Of a stretch of DNA of 64,000 bases, positions 14,509 through 26,470 are shown in pieces. Source of the stretch: Lutjanus erythropterus (Eukaryota; Chordata; Actinopteri; Lutjaniformes; Lutjanidae); assembly GCA_020091685.1 (NCBI GenBank), contig CM034599.1, positions 21,748,424 to 21,812,423 on the forward strand, written 5' to 3'. The stretch's first letter is position 1. Every line of letters begins with the position of its first letter. A program made the position numbers and the translations under genes. Below the pieces are notes generated by a model. That model had not been told where the DNA came from. It searched no databases and saw only the letters and a program-made list of their open reading frames with translations.

Positions 14509-15359
14509 TAGGGCTGCCCCTTGAAAGTCCAAGATTCGAATCATCATCATCAGTCGACTGAGATTCTCCCAGTAGAGCCGTCTTTTCTTTTGTCAGTCAC
14601 TGCGCATTTAACAGGATAAACAGATAACATTTCACTGAGGATTTATATAGTTTTATATTAGCTGGCGACTTTATTAAAAAAATCCTTGTGACATACTGAT
14701 GGTTAACTGGTTAAAGTAAAGGAGTGCAGCTCTTGTTTTCTAGTTGCATCATTGTAGACAGCAAAATGCAACAGCATGGCATGTTGTCAGTTTTACAAAC
14801 CGAGTCTCAAAATCATCACAAGACGTAAAACTAACTGTGATGGAAGTGAAGAAGTCATAGAAACAAGGCACTGCTGATGTGCTGTCAGCCACTTCACCAG
14901 ACCGCAGTGTGGAGCGCGCAGGGCAGGTTGGGCTTACTTGATTGCTTGTTTACGTCACTGACAGGTTCAGAGTGTTATTATAAGCGTCAGACAACATTAT
15001 GAAAAGGACCACTATAGAGTCAGACCTTTTTTTAAAGAGTAAGACACATTTTGTTTAACTAGAAACAGTTGTTTTATTGCTCTTGCCAAACTAACTCCAT
15101 TTGCAAAACTGTAATTTTGTTGTTGTCTACTTATGTCTTTATTTGATAATGCAGGATATATGACAGGAAAGGGGAAGCCGCAATGGTCTGTAGACTAGAA
15201 TGGAACTTAACGCTGCTGTAGAGGACTGATAGCCTCTGTACATGGGGCACACACACACACACACACTCACCAGCTGAGCTATAGGCCCCCCCCACTATTT
15301 GTATTGTACAGCCAAATCTGATTCAACTGAAAAAAATATCCTGGTTGGGGACAGCCCTA
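14509..15359. mobile_element. hAT-like element with 8-bp target duplication
   Basis: It starts TAGGGCTGCCCCTTGAAAG and ends in the inverted form GGTTGGGGACAGCCCTA. Flanks AAAATCAC (14501-14508) and AAAAACAC (15360-15367) agree at 7 of 8 bases. Inner terminal parts also mirror each other (GATTCGAATCA near the left end, CTGATTCAACTG near the right). The 851-bp interior lacks a transposase ORF and carries a SINE in reverse orientation. Confidence 0.8.
15125..15293 (-). mobile_element. tRNA-derived SINE remnant nested in the hAT-like element
   Basis: Read on the minus strand it begins CCTATAGCTCAGCTGGTGAG, an A-box-like tRNA segment. It continues through CCCCATGTACAGAGGCTA and ends with CTTCCCCTTTCCTGTC and CAAATAAAGAC, a layout I recognise from percomorph tRNA SINEs. 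The B box is eroded, and a GT run replaces the usual sequence just after the A box. Confidence 0.6.
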
Positions 15360-16672
15360 AAAAACACAAGTGTCTCCATTTTTAGAATATTTTACTAGGT
15401 CATCACATGTTGAAAAACAACATGGCCTCTCCGTGTGCTGTTCACCCATCTGGCCTGATGGAGCTCCTTCCCCATGGTGCTGTTTTACATGAAACATTGT
15501 GTAACTTCAAAGCCGAGTTACTGCCTGTTTAGCCATAATGTGCCATTATGCATGGCATCTCAGAGCATGCTGGAGTACAAAAGGAACCACATGTGGAGCA
15601 CATCAAGTGCCCAAAGCTATATATTACATATGTTACATACTGTACACGTGTGTGCCTGTGTGTGCGTGTGTGTAGCAGAGACTCTACATTACATATTTCC
15701 AGCTGGACAGGAGGAAAGAGGGTTAAATACATGCAGTTGATTCAAAAAGCATAAGATTATTCATTTCCCTTCTCCTGTGGGAACAAGCTCCCGCTCCTCA
15801 GTGTGAGCACACACTCATATACATGTACACACATACACACAGACATACACACTCTTGGAGAGTGAATTTTACCCAATATGCAGTAACGATGACAGTCTGC
15901 CGATTGCATGTTATTTAATACTGTAATATGTGAAGGCATTTTGAAAAGTGCTGGTGATAAAAGTGCAAAAGGGAGACAGGGAAAGATTCAACATGAAAAA
16001 GGATGTAAAGATTAATTTTTCCCTCCTTATTGAAGCGTAGATGTCTGAGTCTCAGGCTTGTTTGTGAAAAAGTTTGAAGTGAAATGGATTTCTGCAAATG
16101 AGAAAACAACATCAGGGCTAAGTAACTATTTGAAGGTGCTGTCAAAGGCTTTCTCTGTCTTTACCCTCCTCCTTTCATCTTTCTCTCATCCCTCGCTCCT
16201 CCTCCTCCCTTCCCACTCTCATTAGTGCCGGTTGTGAGAGAGTGGACAACAAAGTGCAGGCCCTGCCAATCGATCACAGAGCAGCACTATCAATCGACTG
16301 GCGGAGCGCAGGTCTCCTCCATCTGCCCAACGATTGACGGGTCAAAGATTGATGGGGGAGATTGTTGTGTCTCCGTGTGTGTTTGTGTGTTAATGCAACA
16401 GAGTATGTCTTTATTTGAGATAGATTACAGAAGATTTAATCTCGTCTTGTTTGTCAGCTGCACATTTTAATTTGTACTCTGTTAAATAAATAAATTAAGA
16501 GAGTATTAAACGAGCAACACATGTGTGATCTATGGTGTGTGTGCGTGTGTGTGTGTGTGTAGGTATGTATGCACACATGCTCCCTGGTGTAACAAAGCTC
16601 CCAGACACTGACAGATATTTGTTTTGGTGTATACTCTTTACCCTGGCACTATGCTTGTGCCCTGGCAGCAGT

Positions 16673-16673
<1 letters not shown>

Positions 16674-16713
<40 letters not shown>
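16674..16713. repeat. (AC)n microsatellite
   Basis: About 19 pure AC units, 370 bp upstream of the penultimate fbxl17 exon. A (GT)n run lies nearby at 16533-16560. Confidence 0.95.
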
Positions 16714-16714
<1 letters not shown>

Positions 16715-17087
16715 GCAGAATTAAATCATACATTGGCATGGAGTCACACTTTACCCTGGCACAGTGTCATTGCCTTTCAGTGCTGTGACTCCTGCCAGCG
16801 CTCTAATGGATGAATCCTGCAGCATGAGTGTGTATGAGATGTGTGCGTGCATGTGTTTCATCATGTGTGCATGTGTGTGTATTCTCTAGGTGTTGTGTAA
16901 ACATTGGAATTATGTGTCACAGCTGGCCAGATGACTTGCCCTGGTTTCACGTCGATTTTCTGTGCGTCTCTCTGGGAGGACACCGCCGCCACATTTGCAT
17001 GAGAAAGGTTGTCAGACTAACACCTTTTCTTGTTTCTCTCCCTCCTCCTCCTTCTCCCCCTTCCCTGCCTTTCTCCCGTGTCCACAG

Positions 17088-17230
17088 CTCTGATAGCCAT
17101 AGGCCAGTACAGCAGCACCATAGAGACTGTGGATGCTGGATGGTGTAAGGACATCACAGACCAGGGAGCCACACAGATCGCTCAGAGCAGCAAGTCCCTC
17201 CGCTACCTGGGCCTCATGAGATGTGACAAG
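17088..17230 (+). CDS. fbxl17: fbxl17 penultimate coding exon (LRR segment)
   Basis: The 143-nt exon follows a long pyrimidine tract ending in CACAG and is followed by a GTAACA donor. It starts with two bases of a split codon, then encodes 47 residues and ends in phase 0. The residues include the stretches TIETVDAGWCKDITDQGAT and SSKSLRYLGLMRCDK. This is the cysteine-containing leucine-rich-repeat pattern (ITDQGA, L-x-L-x-x-C), and I recognise it as the last LRRs of FBXL17. FBXL17 is the substrate receptor of an SCF (SKP1-CUL1-RBX1) ubiquitin ligase; its LRR solenoid contacts BTB-domain proteins, and the complex removes improperly paired BTB dimers (family knowledge). The F-box and earlier LRR exons were not found upstream in the window, so they must lie before position 1. 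The exon has no stop or frameshift. Identification is from memory of the protein, not from a search. Confidence 0.93.
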
Positions 17231-19019
17231 GTAACAAGGCTCAGCCCATAATGTCTGCTGCTGTCTGGTTTCTGTGGTGCGCTCTCAAGGATGCTTCTGG
17301 AGATGTTTTTAGACGTAGGAAAGCCGATTTTTTGCAGTGTGAACTGGAAAACATAGACGTAGATGAAAATCTTTGTACTTTAAGAGTTCAACCAATCATC
17401 TGATTTGCTGACAAAAAATGAATCACCACAAATTCTGATAATTATATGATCATGTTTTTTTCTTTCACCTCTAATTTCAGCATTTTTTCCTTTCTCTGTT
17501 TTATGTCCTTATGGGATTTTGGGTCTTGATCACACAAAATAGCCAATTTAAAGATGTTATCTTGGACTCTTGAAAGCTGCAATGGGCATAAGCACAATTT
17601 TCTGGCGTTTTATGTAGCATTGGGAATCTCTACACACCTCACAATTTGATTACAATTCAGAGGACTACGATATGATTATAAAATGCTTCCTCAATGCTTG
17701 ATGCATCTTTATGCATCAAAATTTTGGATGTCAGAAATGTAACACCCAGTTTTACAAAAATGTTACAGGCAATATTATTATGTCAAGAATTGTCTTTTTA
17801 ATTTCCGATCACTGTCTTTTCAAGAAAAGTTATTGTCATTGTCAGTTATTATTTGTTGCTGCCTTACTTTCTTTAATACAGCTCTAACCTCCATAGTGGT
17901 GCTCTGAATGTGCACATATCTGATTACACACCTGTTGCTATTGTAAGTAGGACTGGGCAATAGTACAATATTTTTATTACCAGAACAAATACATTTATTA
18001 TTAATAATACATATTAAAATAGGTATTACAATTTTAATACAATATGCAAACATACTTTAAATCCTAATTCTCAAATAGGGGTTTGTATCAGTCTGCCAAG
18101 GAGTTCATGAAAAGTTTTCACATTCATTCATTTAAATTATCATAATATCAAAAAAAATGTTTTACAAAAGGCCTCGTAGATGAACAAACATTTTTTTTTT
18201 TTTTTTTTGAATACATTTTAATCTAACAATCTTAAACCCTTAATAATTCTCAATGTTCCAATCTAGTATGTGTCACCCGCATGTCACTCATTAATGGTGG
18301 ACACTAGCTCTCTACATTTCACTTGTGTTGTTCTTTTATATAACTAAGTAGAAGTGTATTATTATGTATTATTGCAAGGGACATACATGCGGGGGTCCTT
18401 GGCTGAGAAAAAACTGAGAAACCTCTGCTTTTGGGGGATAGTTACCATGGTATAAATGGTAGATAAAAATGTCTGACAAATTTCTGTCATCTTCATCGTC
18501 ACTTTGAGGTTTATATATATGTATTTCCCAACTCCAGTGCACACACCTAAATGCAGAGACATAACTAACACATACACATGAAGCCTCAAAAGACCCAGGT
18601 TAGGGCAACTGGCCAAATAAAAAATCATCCAGACGAGAGCGTGTAGAGTAGCTAAGCCACTGCCGTCTGTGCCCAGTATGTCTGCGTGATGCATGTTGGA
18701 GTCAGCTTGTTGGGTGATAACACAAGTAAAGTGACATAATGACCCCTGTCAAGCATACTCTGAGATTCCTCTGGGTCTGAGGGACGAGCTTTCCAAAGTC
18801 ACCCTTAAACTCTCATCTAGTCTCTTACCCGTCCAATCACTGACCTGATGGAAGGCACACTTAGTTGTAGTGCCATGGTAACAACCCCACCCACCTCTCC
18901 AATTGGTTCAGTGGAGCCCCTACCACACAGATGCCTCCACTTAGTGTGGGATCATTCAGTCTGACATGAGTGGGATGAGGGTAGACAAGGAAGGCAAAGT
19001 GAACAGCTGGCTTAACTGA

Positions 19020-19813
19020 CACTCCTAGACTTAAGACTTCCAAAAGGATTCTTCCTGGGACCATTTGCTTCTGAAGAGCCCCTTTTGGATGAAAGGGTTT
19101 GTCATAGGGTTCTTTGTAAGACTAAGGGTTCCACTGAGAACCATTTTCATCAAAAGAGCCCCATTTGGATGAAAGAATCCTTGAAGAAGTCTTTCGTTAA
19201 GGGTTCGTCAAGGGTTCTTTGGTTCCATAAGATTCTAATTGCAAATAAAAAGGGTTCTGAAAGCCATAGGTAGGTCCTTGGAAGAGAAAAAGGTTCTCAG
19301 TAGAAGCATCTGTGTGTGTTCTAGATAAAATCTTTTGAATATAAAAAGGTTCTCAGTAGAACTCTCTTGGTGGGGTCAAGATAACACCCTTGGAATATAA
19401 AAAAGTTCTTAGCAGAGTACACTAAATGTGTTCTAGATACAAAACCCTTCAGATATATAAAGGCTCTCAGTAGAACCCCCTAGATGGCTTCCAGATTAAT
19501 CCCAAGGAATATAAAAAAGTTCGGCCTGAACATGTTCTAGGTAATACCCTCTTGGGTGGATTCTAAATAAGCACTTGGACATATTAAAAGGTTCTCGGTA
19601 GAAACCCCTGGATGGGTTCTTGATAGCAGCTTTAGAGGGCGGAAGGGTTATGGATTGAACCCTCAGAGAGGGTTCTAGGTGGAACCATTTCACCTAGTTC
19701 TACCTAGAGCCTTTCATGTTGGGTTGTAGGTAGAACTGCAAGTGTAACCTTTATTGAAGGTCAAGTCAAAGAACGCTGTATGGTTCTGGTTAGCCCCATT
19801 ATTTTTCAGAGTG
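19020..19813 (+). mobile_element. GGTTCT element, copy A
   Basis: Ends are CACTCCTAGACTTAAG and TTATTTTTCAGAGTG, degenerate versions of the CACTCTTAGAAATAA inverted terminus. Next to the ends are modules with CCATTTGCTTCTGAAGAGCC. The interior, about 19260-19620, is a degenerate tandem array of roughly 55-bp units of the form GAATATAAAAAGGTTCTCAG, TAGAACcccctnGGTGGGTT, CTAGATAAAAccctt. No ORF or transposase. Confidence 0.75.
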
Positions 19814-20099
19814 TAGAAACTTTTGCTCACACTGATATCGTACAGCCTGGCGTCTTGTACCGTAGCCTTGTACACAGCTCAGGCCACAATCCCAGAGCTG
19901 GTGGGCCTCCATATGGTGAGTGTAACAGTATGTTTTAATGAGCCTTTTGTTTTCAGGTTGAGGCTAGATTTTACATTTGGGTTTTGGGCTGAACAAATTT
20001 AAAAGCTCTCCGCTGTGCTGTAAAAAGTGCAAGTAGAAGTTGGCAGGGAAGCAGAGGGGAGGGAGGCGGGGGATTCTGACTTATAGTCAAGGCCTTTCA

Positions 20100-20460
20100 C
20101 CAGGTTGGGAACTCATCATTTTTATTTCTTCATTATAAAATCAGTGATATCTGCGTGTCGCGGCCTCCAGGTTGACCTTATGGATTTCTCTGATAAAAAT
20201 GCCTACCCGGAGATCGTTAAGCACGACAGGAACATCGGTGTATCATATTTATCTATTTATACTGTAATAAAATTAAAACATATGAGGGTCTGACACTGAC
20301 CCCATACGTAAGGTCTCGGTGATGAAGCGCTGTGCTCGATTCACATTATTGCGGACATGAATGTGCATCTATCATATTTATCTAGGAGTAATAAAGAGTA
20401 ACTGCATTACATAGCAGGTGATCACTTAGATTCCATTTTCATTTAGTTCCCCCCTGCCTC
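20100..20460. promoter_or_regulatory. candidate conserved non-coding element
   Basis: Complex, non-repetitive sequence with CpGs and TAAT-type motifs, between TE-rich stretches. It holds two similar segments around TATCATATTTATCTA (20240 and 20373). Conservation is an inference from texture only. Confidence 0.25.
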
Positions 20461-21758
20461 ACCGACTCGGTGACCCAACAATCGATATCTACAGCCATGC
20501 TAATAAAAATCTGTTCTGGAATGACCTACATCTTTGCAGGAATAACAATTTTTCTTAGTTTCTCTCTACTGTATGCCTTCATGCTCCTGCCCTCGCTATG
20601 AACAAATTCATCCATCCCTCTGCTCTTATTTATCTATCTATCTCTCTCTTCAGATGTGATATTCATACTCATAATTTAGCCTGGAGGATAGAAAGATAAA
20701 TAATTATTCTCCCTCTGCTCTGAGGGGGGAATTTGGGGATGACACAGCTAAATAAAGCTGTAATTGGTGCTATTAGAGTTGTAATGGAGTGTGAATCGAG
20801 CAGAGAGAAGATTTTGACAGTTTCCAAGGTCAGTGCATTACCAGCTTGGAATCACAGAATTAATTCACTGCATGCTTGCCCCTTTCACCCGTTTCTGTGT
20901 CTTCTCTCTTTCGCGCTCTAAAATTGTGTTTAGCATTGCAAATGAGGCTGGGGCACTGGCGAGGGTTTGGTTTAGGCTCGTGTGGGAAACAGACCAGCTC
21001 ACAGCAGCTACTTTCTTTTGTTGTTGTTGATGTTGTTTTTCATTATGTTAGGCGAGAAAAGGGAGTTACAGTAGATAAGGTCAGGTTTCGGGAGCAGGCA
21101 GAGAGAGGAATAGGGGTAATGTGAAGTTCGCTCAGAGGGAAACGAATAAACAGAAATAGGTTGTTATTACCGAGGTCGCAGCGAAAATGAGAGCTACAGA
21201 GCGAGTTAAAGAGGTAAAAAGGTGAGAGGCAGAGACGGACCAGGGGAATTGTGGTTATGTACAAGTCAGCCCACAGGCAGCAGTGACCATGCTCTGCCTT
21301 ATCCTCACCTCCTACTCCTCCTCTATCTAGTCCTCTCCATCCATCACACCTCCTGCCCCCTCCTGCTCTCCTCTCGGGATTCTTCAATCGCCTCAACTAA
21401 AGATCAGTGCTTCTGTTTTTCTATCTGACAGTTAATTAGATTTTTTTTTTAATGTGTTTTACATTTAGATATTTAGTAAAGCTGACAAGGCCCTCGAAAA
21501 AAACTTGCACTTTGGGGCGGTTTGATGTATTCATCAAGGTCACTTTGACTCTGCTGTTGTCTGATTTCAACCTGTGACTTTTCTGTTGTAAAACTGGTGC
21601 TTCAGCCCTTTGGCCACACTGCTGCTACACTGGTTCTCTTTCTTCTTGCTTAAGGGAGTGAATTCTTAAGTTAAAAAATGATGTTAGTTACTAGTTATGG
21701 ACTAGTCAAGTATTTGGGTTTTATATAATAGTACCTGGAGTGTGTCCCAGAGGGAACT

Positions 21759-22136
21759 GGACTGGTTTTCAAGAACAGAGAAAAACAGCTGGGTGGTGGT
21801 TTAGTTTACTGAGTAGGAGGCTAGCAGGTGGTGCTGCTCTCGTGAGCAACAAGCTCCATCTTGTTTCATCAGTTCAGTTTAGGCTGGTGTTGAGTGGATC
21901 CCAAAATAAGAGAGCTGGTTTTCATAAAAAAGGGTTTGAGCTGGGAGGTGGTGCAGGTGTAGTGTGTCCTCAGCGGAGTTTTCCAGGAGCTGGCATCTCT
22001 GTAACGCTGCTGCACTCCCCACTCACACCTGATGCTTGTCACATAATGAACTACTCCAGTGGTGCGTCTCACAGTGACGTCATTTCAGCAAGACACAGCT
22101 TAACCTCATTTTTTGTTTTTCCATGAAAACCAGTCC
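21759..22136. mobile_element. candidate TIR element
   Basis: GGACTGGTTTTCA at 21759-21771 and TGAAAACCAGTCC at 22124-22136 are perfect 13-bp inverted repeats. Inside, AGCTGGTTTTCATAAAAAAG and GAGCTGGGAGGTGGTGCAG partly repeat the left end. The open frame over it has no recognisable domain. Confidence 0.45.
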
Positions 22137-23713
22137 AAAGGGTTTGGGCAAAAGGAAAAGAAAGAGGAACTATACCCCCACTGGTTTATACATTTTGTCA
22201 AAAAAATATAGTGTCACGGTCCTTTTTGCAGAAGTCCTTCAACACAAGTAAGAAAAAAAAGTGCCCACTACCTAAAAAGGACTAAAAGTATTCAGGTGAG
22301 ATTTATTTTTTTCAATGCACTCTAAGCACAAGGTTTATACTGTATACTGTGTGTTAACAAGTTATCTAACATTAGACATTTGTCTTTCTTTTGATAAAAA
22401 AATTATTTTAATGCTTATGGCAGTTAAAGTCCACTTTACAATAATTATTGCAATACTGCAATATGTTTCAATTGCAAAATGACTACCTGAAAAAATTCAA
22501 TGATAAATCTGATGCGTACAGTATTTTTTATTCATAAAGAAATTGTTATACCTTTTAACTTAAAGTGCTTCTGCTTTCCTTTTTTAATAGAATAGAATAA
22601 GAGTAGCAGCCATGACCTAAGCATGTGCAAAAAAATGTCTTTGACAATTTATGTCTGAATTATGCACATGCAAAAAAAAAAAAAACAATGCAGCAGATGG
22701 TAGATATTATCACAGTCTGATACGGTATTGAGACTTTTTTTTACTGTGATTTTCAATATATTGTTGTATCCCTTCTGCTACATGTAAACTCATAAAAATG
22801 ATCCTGGCAAAACTTTTTTGTACCTATTTCACAGATGATTTTTTAAAAAGAATTTACAAAGATTATCTTGGCCAAATCTTTTTTTTTCATTTGTTCTTAA
22901 GTCATGAACATAACAGAGAAAGCCAGTCACCACCTTTTTTTTTCTCACACGTCTCTCAGGGCTTTCGTACCTTTGACCACAGCTTGTTGAAAAATTTGAA
23001 ATAGTTTATGTTTGTTGTAGTTTGTCTTGCATGCCGTGTTCCCATAAATGAATCAAATCAATATTTTTAAGTACTTTGCAAAATTGCTTTTAGTATGGGC
23101 AGTGCATTCAATTTGGCCGTAATTTTTTTCCGGTTCGCATTTGACATTTCAGCCTCTAGCAGCGTTGTATCATGCTTTATTTGTGTATCACAGCAGTAAA
23201 AACCGGAGGCATGTCCAATTCAATCTCGGGGCAAACTAATCTCATCTCTGCACTTAATGCAGTTCTGGGAAAACGCAGAAGCTCGGGGATAACTCTCAAT
23301 TCCACAAGGTTCCCACATAATGAAAGTCTTGTGCAAATTACTTAACTTTAGATTTCTCTCGGCCACAGCTTCTCTTCTTTATGTTGACAAATCCATTTGA
23401 ATATTTTTCTCCTCATTTTATTAAATTCTCCATTGTTTAAAATAAAGATGTAGCTGCACTTTCTTCATGCATCTGCTTGTCTTTTTCTTTTTTCAGCCTA
23501 CTGTTCACAGCATGAATGACCAGCATGTAAAATCAGCAGTACTTTCTCTAGTGAAACACAGATTACTTCTGTACTCTTAGACTGTTCAAAAACTGTATTG
23601 AAGCTTACTGTCTATGATGAAACATAACACAAGAGATGGAAGTGATTCCTGGCAAAACTCCTCTGCATTAGAATGTGTTTTCTATTAGATTTAGATGGTA
23701 TTTTATAGAAAAC

Positions 23714-24231
23714 ATTTCCACCTATAAGAGAAAATAATATCCCCATGCTAAGTCATAATTTTGAGACAAAGAATTAAAATAGTCACATAAAAATACATAA
23801 TTGTGAGATAAAAAGTCGTAGTGATAAGATAAGAAAGACATAATTAAAAGATAAGAAGTCAAAATTATTGGGTAAAAGGTTAGAATTATGAGTAAAAAAT
23901 TTAGAATCATGAGATAAAAATATCTAATTGCGAGATTAAAAAAAGACATAATTAGATGATAAGATGTAAAGATTATGAGGTAAAAGTGGAAATTATGAGA
24001 AAAAAGTCAATTATGACATTAAAAAGTCAAAATTATGAGATAAAAACAGAACTATGAAATGAAAACTGACTTTTTATCTCACAATTCAGACTTTTTAGCT
24101 CATAATTATCATATATCTCATCATTCTTACTTTTTTATCTCATAGTTGTGACATTTTAACTCATAATTATGACTTTTAATCCCATGATTTTGATTTACCA
24201 TTAGGATTTTTTTTCTTTTACTGGTGGAAAT
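23714..24231. mobile_element. palindromic MITE of ATTATGAGATAAAAAGTC units
   Basis: Tandem degenerate units of ATTATGAGATAAAAAGTC fill 23750-24055, and the inverted form GACTTTTTATCTCA-TAATT fills 24065-24190. The ends ATTTCCACC and GGTGGAAAT are inverted repeats. The whole can fold into a long AT-rich hairpin. It gives minus-strand open frames rich in Leu, Ile, Tyr and Asn that are artefacts. Confidence 0.75.
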
Positions 24232-24254
24232 ACTGTGGCTCCCACAGTATTTCC
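24226..24254. repeat. perfect short palindrome
   Basis: GGAAATACTGTGG at 24226-24238 is followed after three bases (CTC) by CCACAGTATTTCC. It overlaps the right terminus of the 23.7-kb palindromic element. Confidence 0.85.
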
Positions 24255-24691
24255 ATTTGTAAGTTTGATAGATTTTAATTGGTCTTAGCTTGACCTGTAA
24301 CAACCCACATTTATTTAGTTCAACCCAAGGATCTACACACTTGAGGAACCATCTCAATATTTACCCATCAACCCACTTCTCTCCGAGCCAGCATACTGTA
24401 GCTGAGGGGGTCATTGACAGCGACCCCCCAAACTGAAATAATTTTGCTTTGCCGACCAACCATGAATGTTTGCATTGTGAAAATAAATTGTTATATACAC
24501 TTAGACTCAGTGGTCTGCTGTGGCATGTAGTTATTTCTCAGGAGGACTGTGTTGACAGTGTTTTGGTCGTACTGCAAATACTCCAAAGTTAATATTTCCC
24601 TTACAAGGACTTTGCTTGGTTTATGTTCAGGATGTGTATGTTGCAGGAATTCAGTACAAATAAATGCAACACATAGTTAGAAAAAGAACAA

Positions 24692-25337
24692 CACTCTTAG
24701 AATTAAAAGTTCCTGGTAGAACCTTTATAAAGGTTCCACTTGGAACCATTTGGTTTTACCCTCCACCCAGAGCCTTTTCTCCTTTTAAGGGTGCTTACAA
24801 GAACCCCTGTGGTTTCTACTGAGTACCTTTTTATATTCCAAGATTCCAAGGGGTTCCAAGGATTTATCTATAACCCACTCAAAGGGTTCTACTGAGAACC
24901 TTTTTATATTTCAAGGGGTTTCTCTAGCGCCCATCAAGGGGGTTCTAAGAACTCTTTTATATTCCAAGGATTTTATCTAGAACACACAAAGGGGTGTTCT
25001 ACTGAGAATATTTTTTTTTATAACAAGGGTTTTATCTAGAACACACAAAGGGGGTTCTACAAAACAGCCTTTTATATTCAAAGGTTTTTTTTTAAAACCC
25101 ACTCAGGCAGTTGTCCCCAGAACCCTTTTATGCTACACTACAAATAACCATTGACGAAGCCTTGATGAAACATTTCAATAATCTTTAAAGAACTCTTCTA
25201 CTTTGGATGAAGACCGTTCATAATTGAAACAAAGTAACCTTGAAAAACTCTTGTTTTCAAAAAAGGAAGAAAATGCTTCTGTGTAGAGCCTCGGTCCTTC
25301 AAGAAGAATCTTTCTTCAATCCACATTTCCTAGAGCG
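24692..25337 (-). mobile_element. GGTTCT element, copy B (inverted)
   Basis: It starts CACTCTTAGAATTAAAAG. The interior reads as the reverse complement of copies A, D and E (GGGTTCTACTGAGAACCTTT, TTATATTCCAAG, TTATCTAGAACACAC). The right end CATTTCCTAGAGCG is a decayed terminus. About five monomers remain. Confidence 0.75.
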
Positions 25338-26224
25338 AAGGCTTGGATTAGAGGTGACAACATCATAGTAATAAACAGACGTCCTCTTCAGCAGTTCATA
25401 GCCTCATCACTGTTAGAGTTAGCCTTAGCCTGTCTGCCTTACAGATGTTCAGGTAACCTCTGCAGCCTACATTTGGCTATTTAAAATAAATCATGCTTTG
25501 ATTGTCTCTATTTTTTCTTTCCTCCCTCCATCAGTTTTTCCTCTCTGCCCCCTAAAGCTTCCTCCCATGCTAACTGATGTGGGGTTAGGTTTCAGAGTGG
25601 GTCCTGTCAGTTTCAGACAAATGCAGTCTTGTGATAACCTTGACACACAGTGCGGACAGCCCAGTCAGCTCTCCCCCTCGGCAGCGCGGCTTGGCTCTGT
25701 GTAAATTTGTTTGGAATTGTCAAAACGCGGGGAATTTTAATGTAACAGCTTCCCTGAATGTCACAGGACTTAGAAAGTGTAGAATTCATTTAAGAACTGT
25801 TAACAGGATCCATCTGGCTCTCCTCATGTGGAGCTGTGTGAAGGATCGATTTCCTCCGTCACAGTTTATACAAACGTGCTTCCGTACTGTATACATTTTA
25901 CTGCCAGCCAGCCTGAAATCTGTGTCCACTGCCATTTGGACTGATATGATTTTTTTTTTTTACCTCTGTACAAACACAGACGTAGCACAGGCACAGATCT
26001 GTGTGAAGTCTCTTTGATTGTCAGAATATTTTCTTATTTAGACTCTCCTTTCAGTAGCTGGGCGATATACGTTTGTAATAGTGCGGAATGTGTGCGTTTG
26101 ACTTTTTTTTTGGTTCCTCTCTACTTCCCTGCACGTCTGTCTGAAGGATTTCCTTTGTGTCCCAGTGTGTTTATACGTGTCTGTGTGTAACTGTGTGTGT
26201 TCTCCAAGAGGAATTTATGTTATT

Positions 26225-26470
26225 TGCTGTTAACGCAGCTCATAATGGAGCATTGAAATCAGAACCCCTCCAGGCCCGGGCAAATGGCATGCTCCGCCTG
26301 CCTCAAATGATTACACCCCTCTGCCCCCGGGGCCAAACGACCCCCGTTCTGACGAGGAGAAAGAATGCGATTGATCCAGACTCACCCAAAAATAATCAAA
26401 TCAATTCATTTTGTCCCTCTTTCTGCTATGACTCCGTGCCAGTCTTTTGAAGTATTCAGCTGAAAGACTC
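26225..26470. promoter_or_regulatory. candidate conserved non-coding element
   Basis: Mixed GC-rich and AT-rich blocks without repeats (CTCAAATGATTACACCCC, AAAAATAATCAAATCAATTC), with retained CpGs inside the intron. It has the look of a deeply conserved vertebrate enhancer. The open frame across it has no domain. Confidence 0.3.

Larger units (their letters stand above)
1..17087 (+). other. fbxl17: fbxl17 intron (partial, upstream of penultimate exon)
   Basis: No exon-like segment with both splice sites and an LRR or F-box reading was found here, so I treat the stretch as part of one intron. It ends with a strong pyrimidine tract (about 17024-17080) and CACAG. Contents are listed separately: foldback and hAT-like elements, a nested SINE and microsatellites. 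The pieces between them (1-2528, 3355-5097, 6350-8300, 9864-11869, 13270-14500, 15368-16500) hold AT-rich non-coding DNA with CT- and CA-rich runs. I recognise nothing else in them. Confidence 0.7.

Noticed and set aside
19260..19620. Tandem array as a CRISPR array
   Set aside because: Eukaryotic context, degenerate contiguous monomers without unique spacers, and transposon-type ends.
25631..26017. 128-codon open frame
   Set aside because: No recognisable domain, lies in the intron, and overlaps no splice signals of the right phase.
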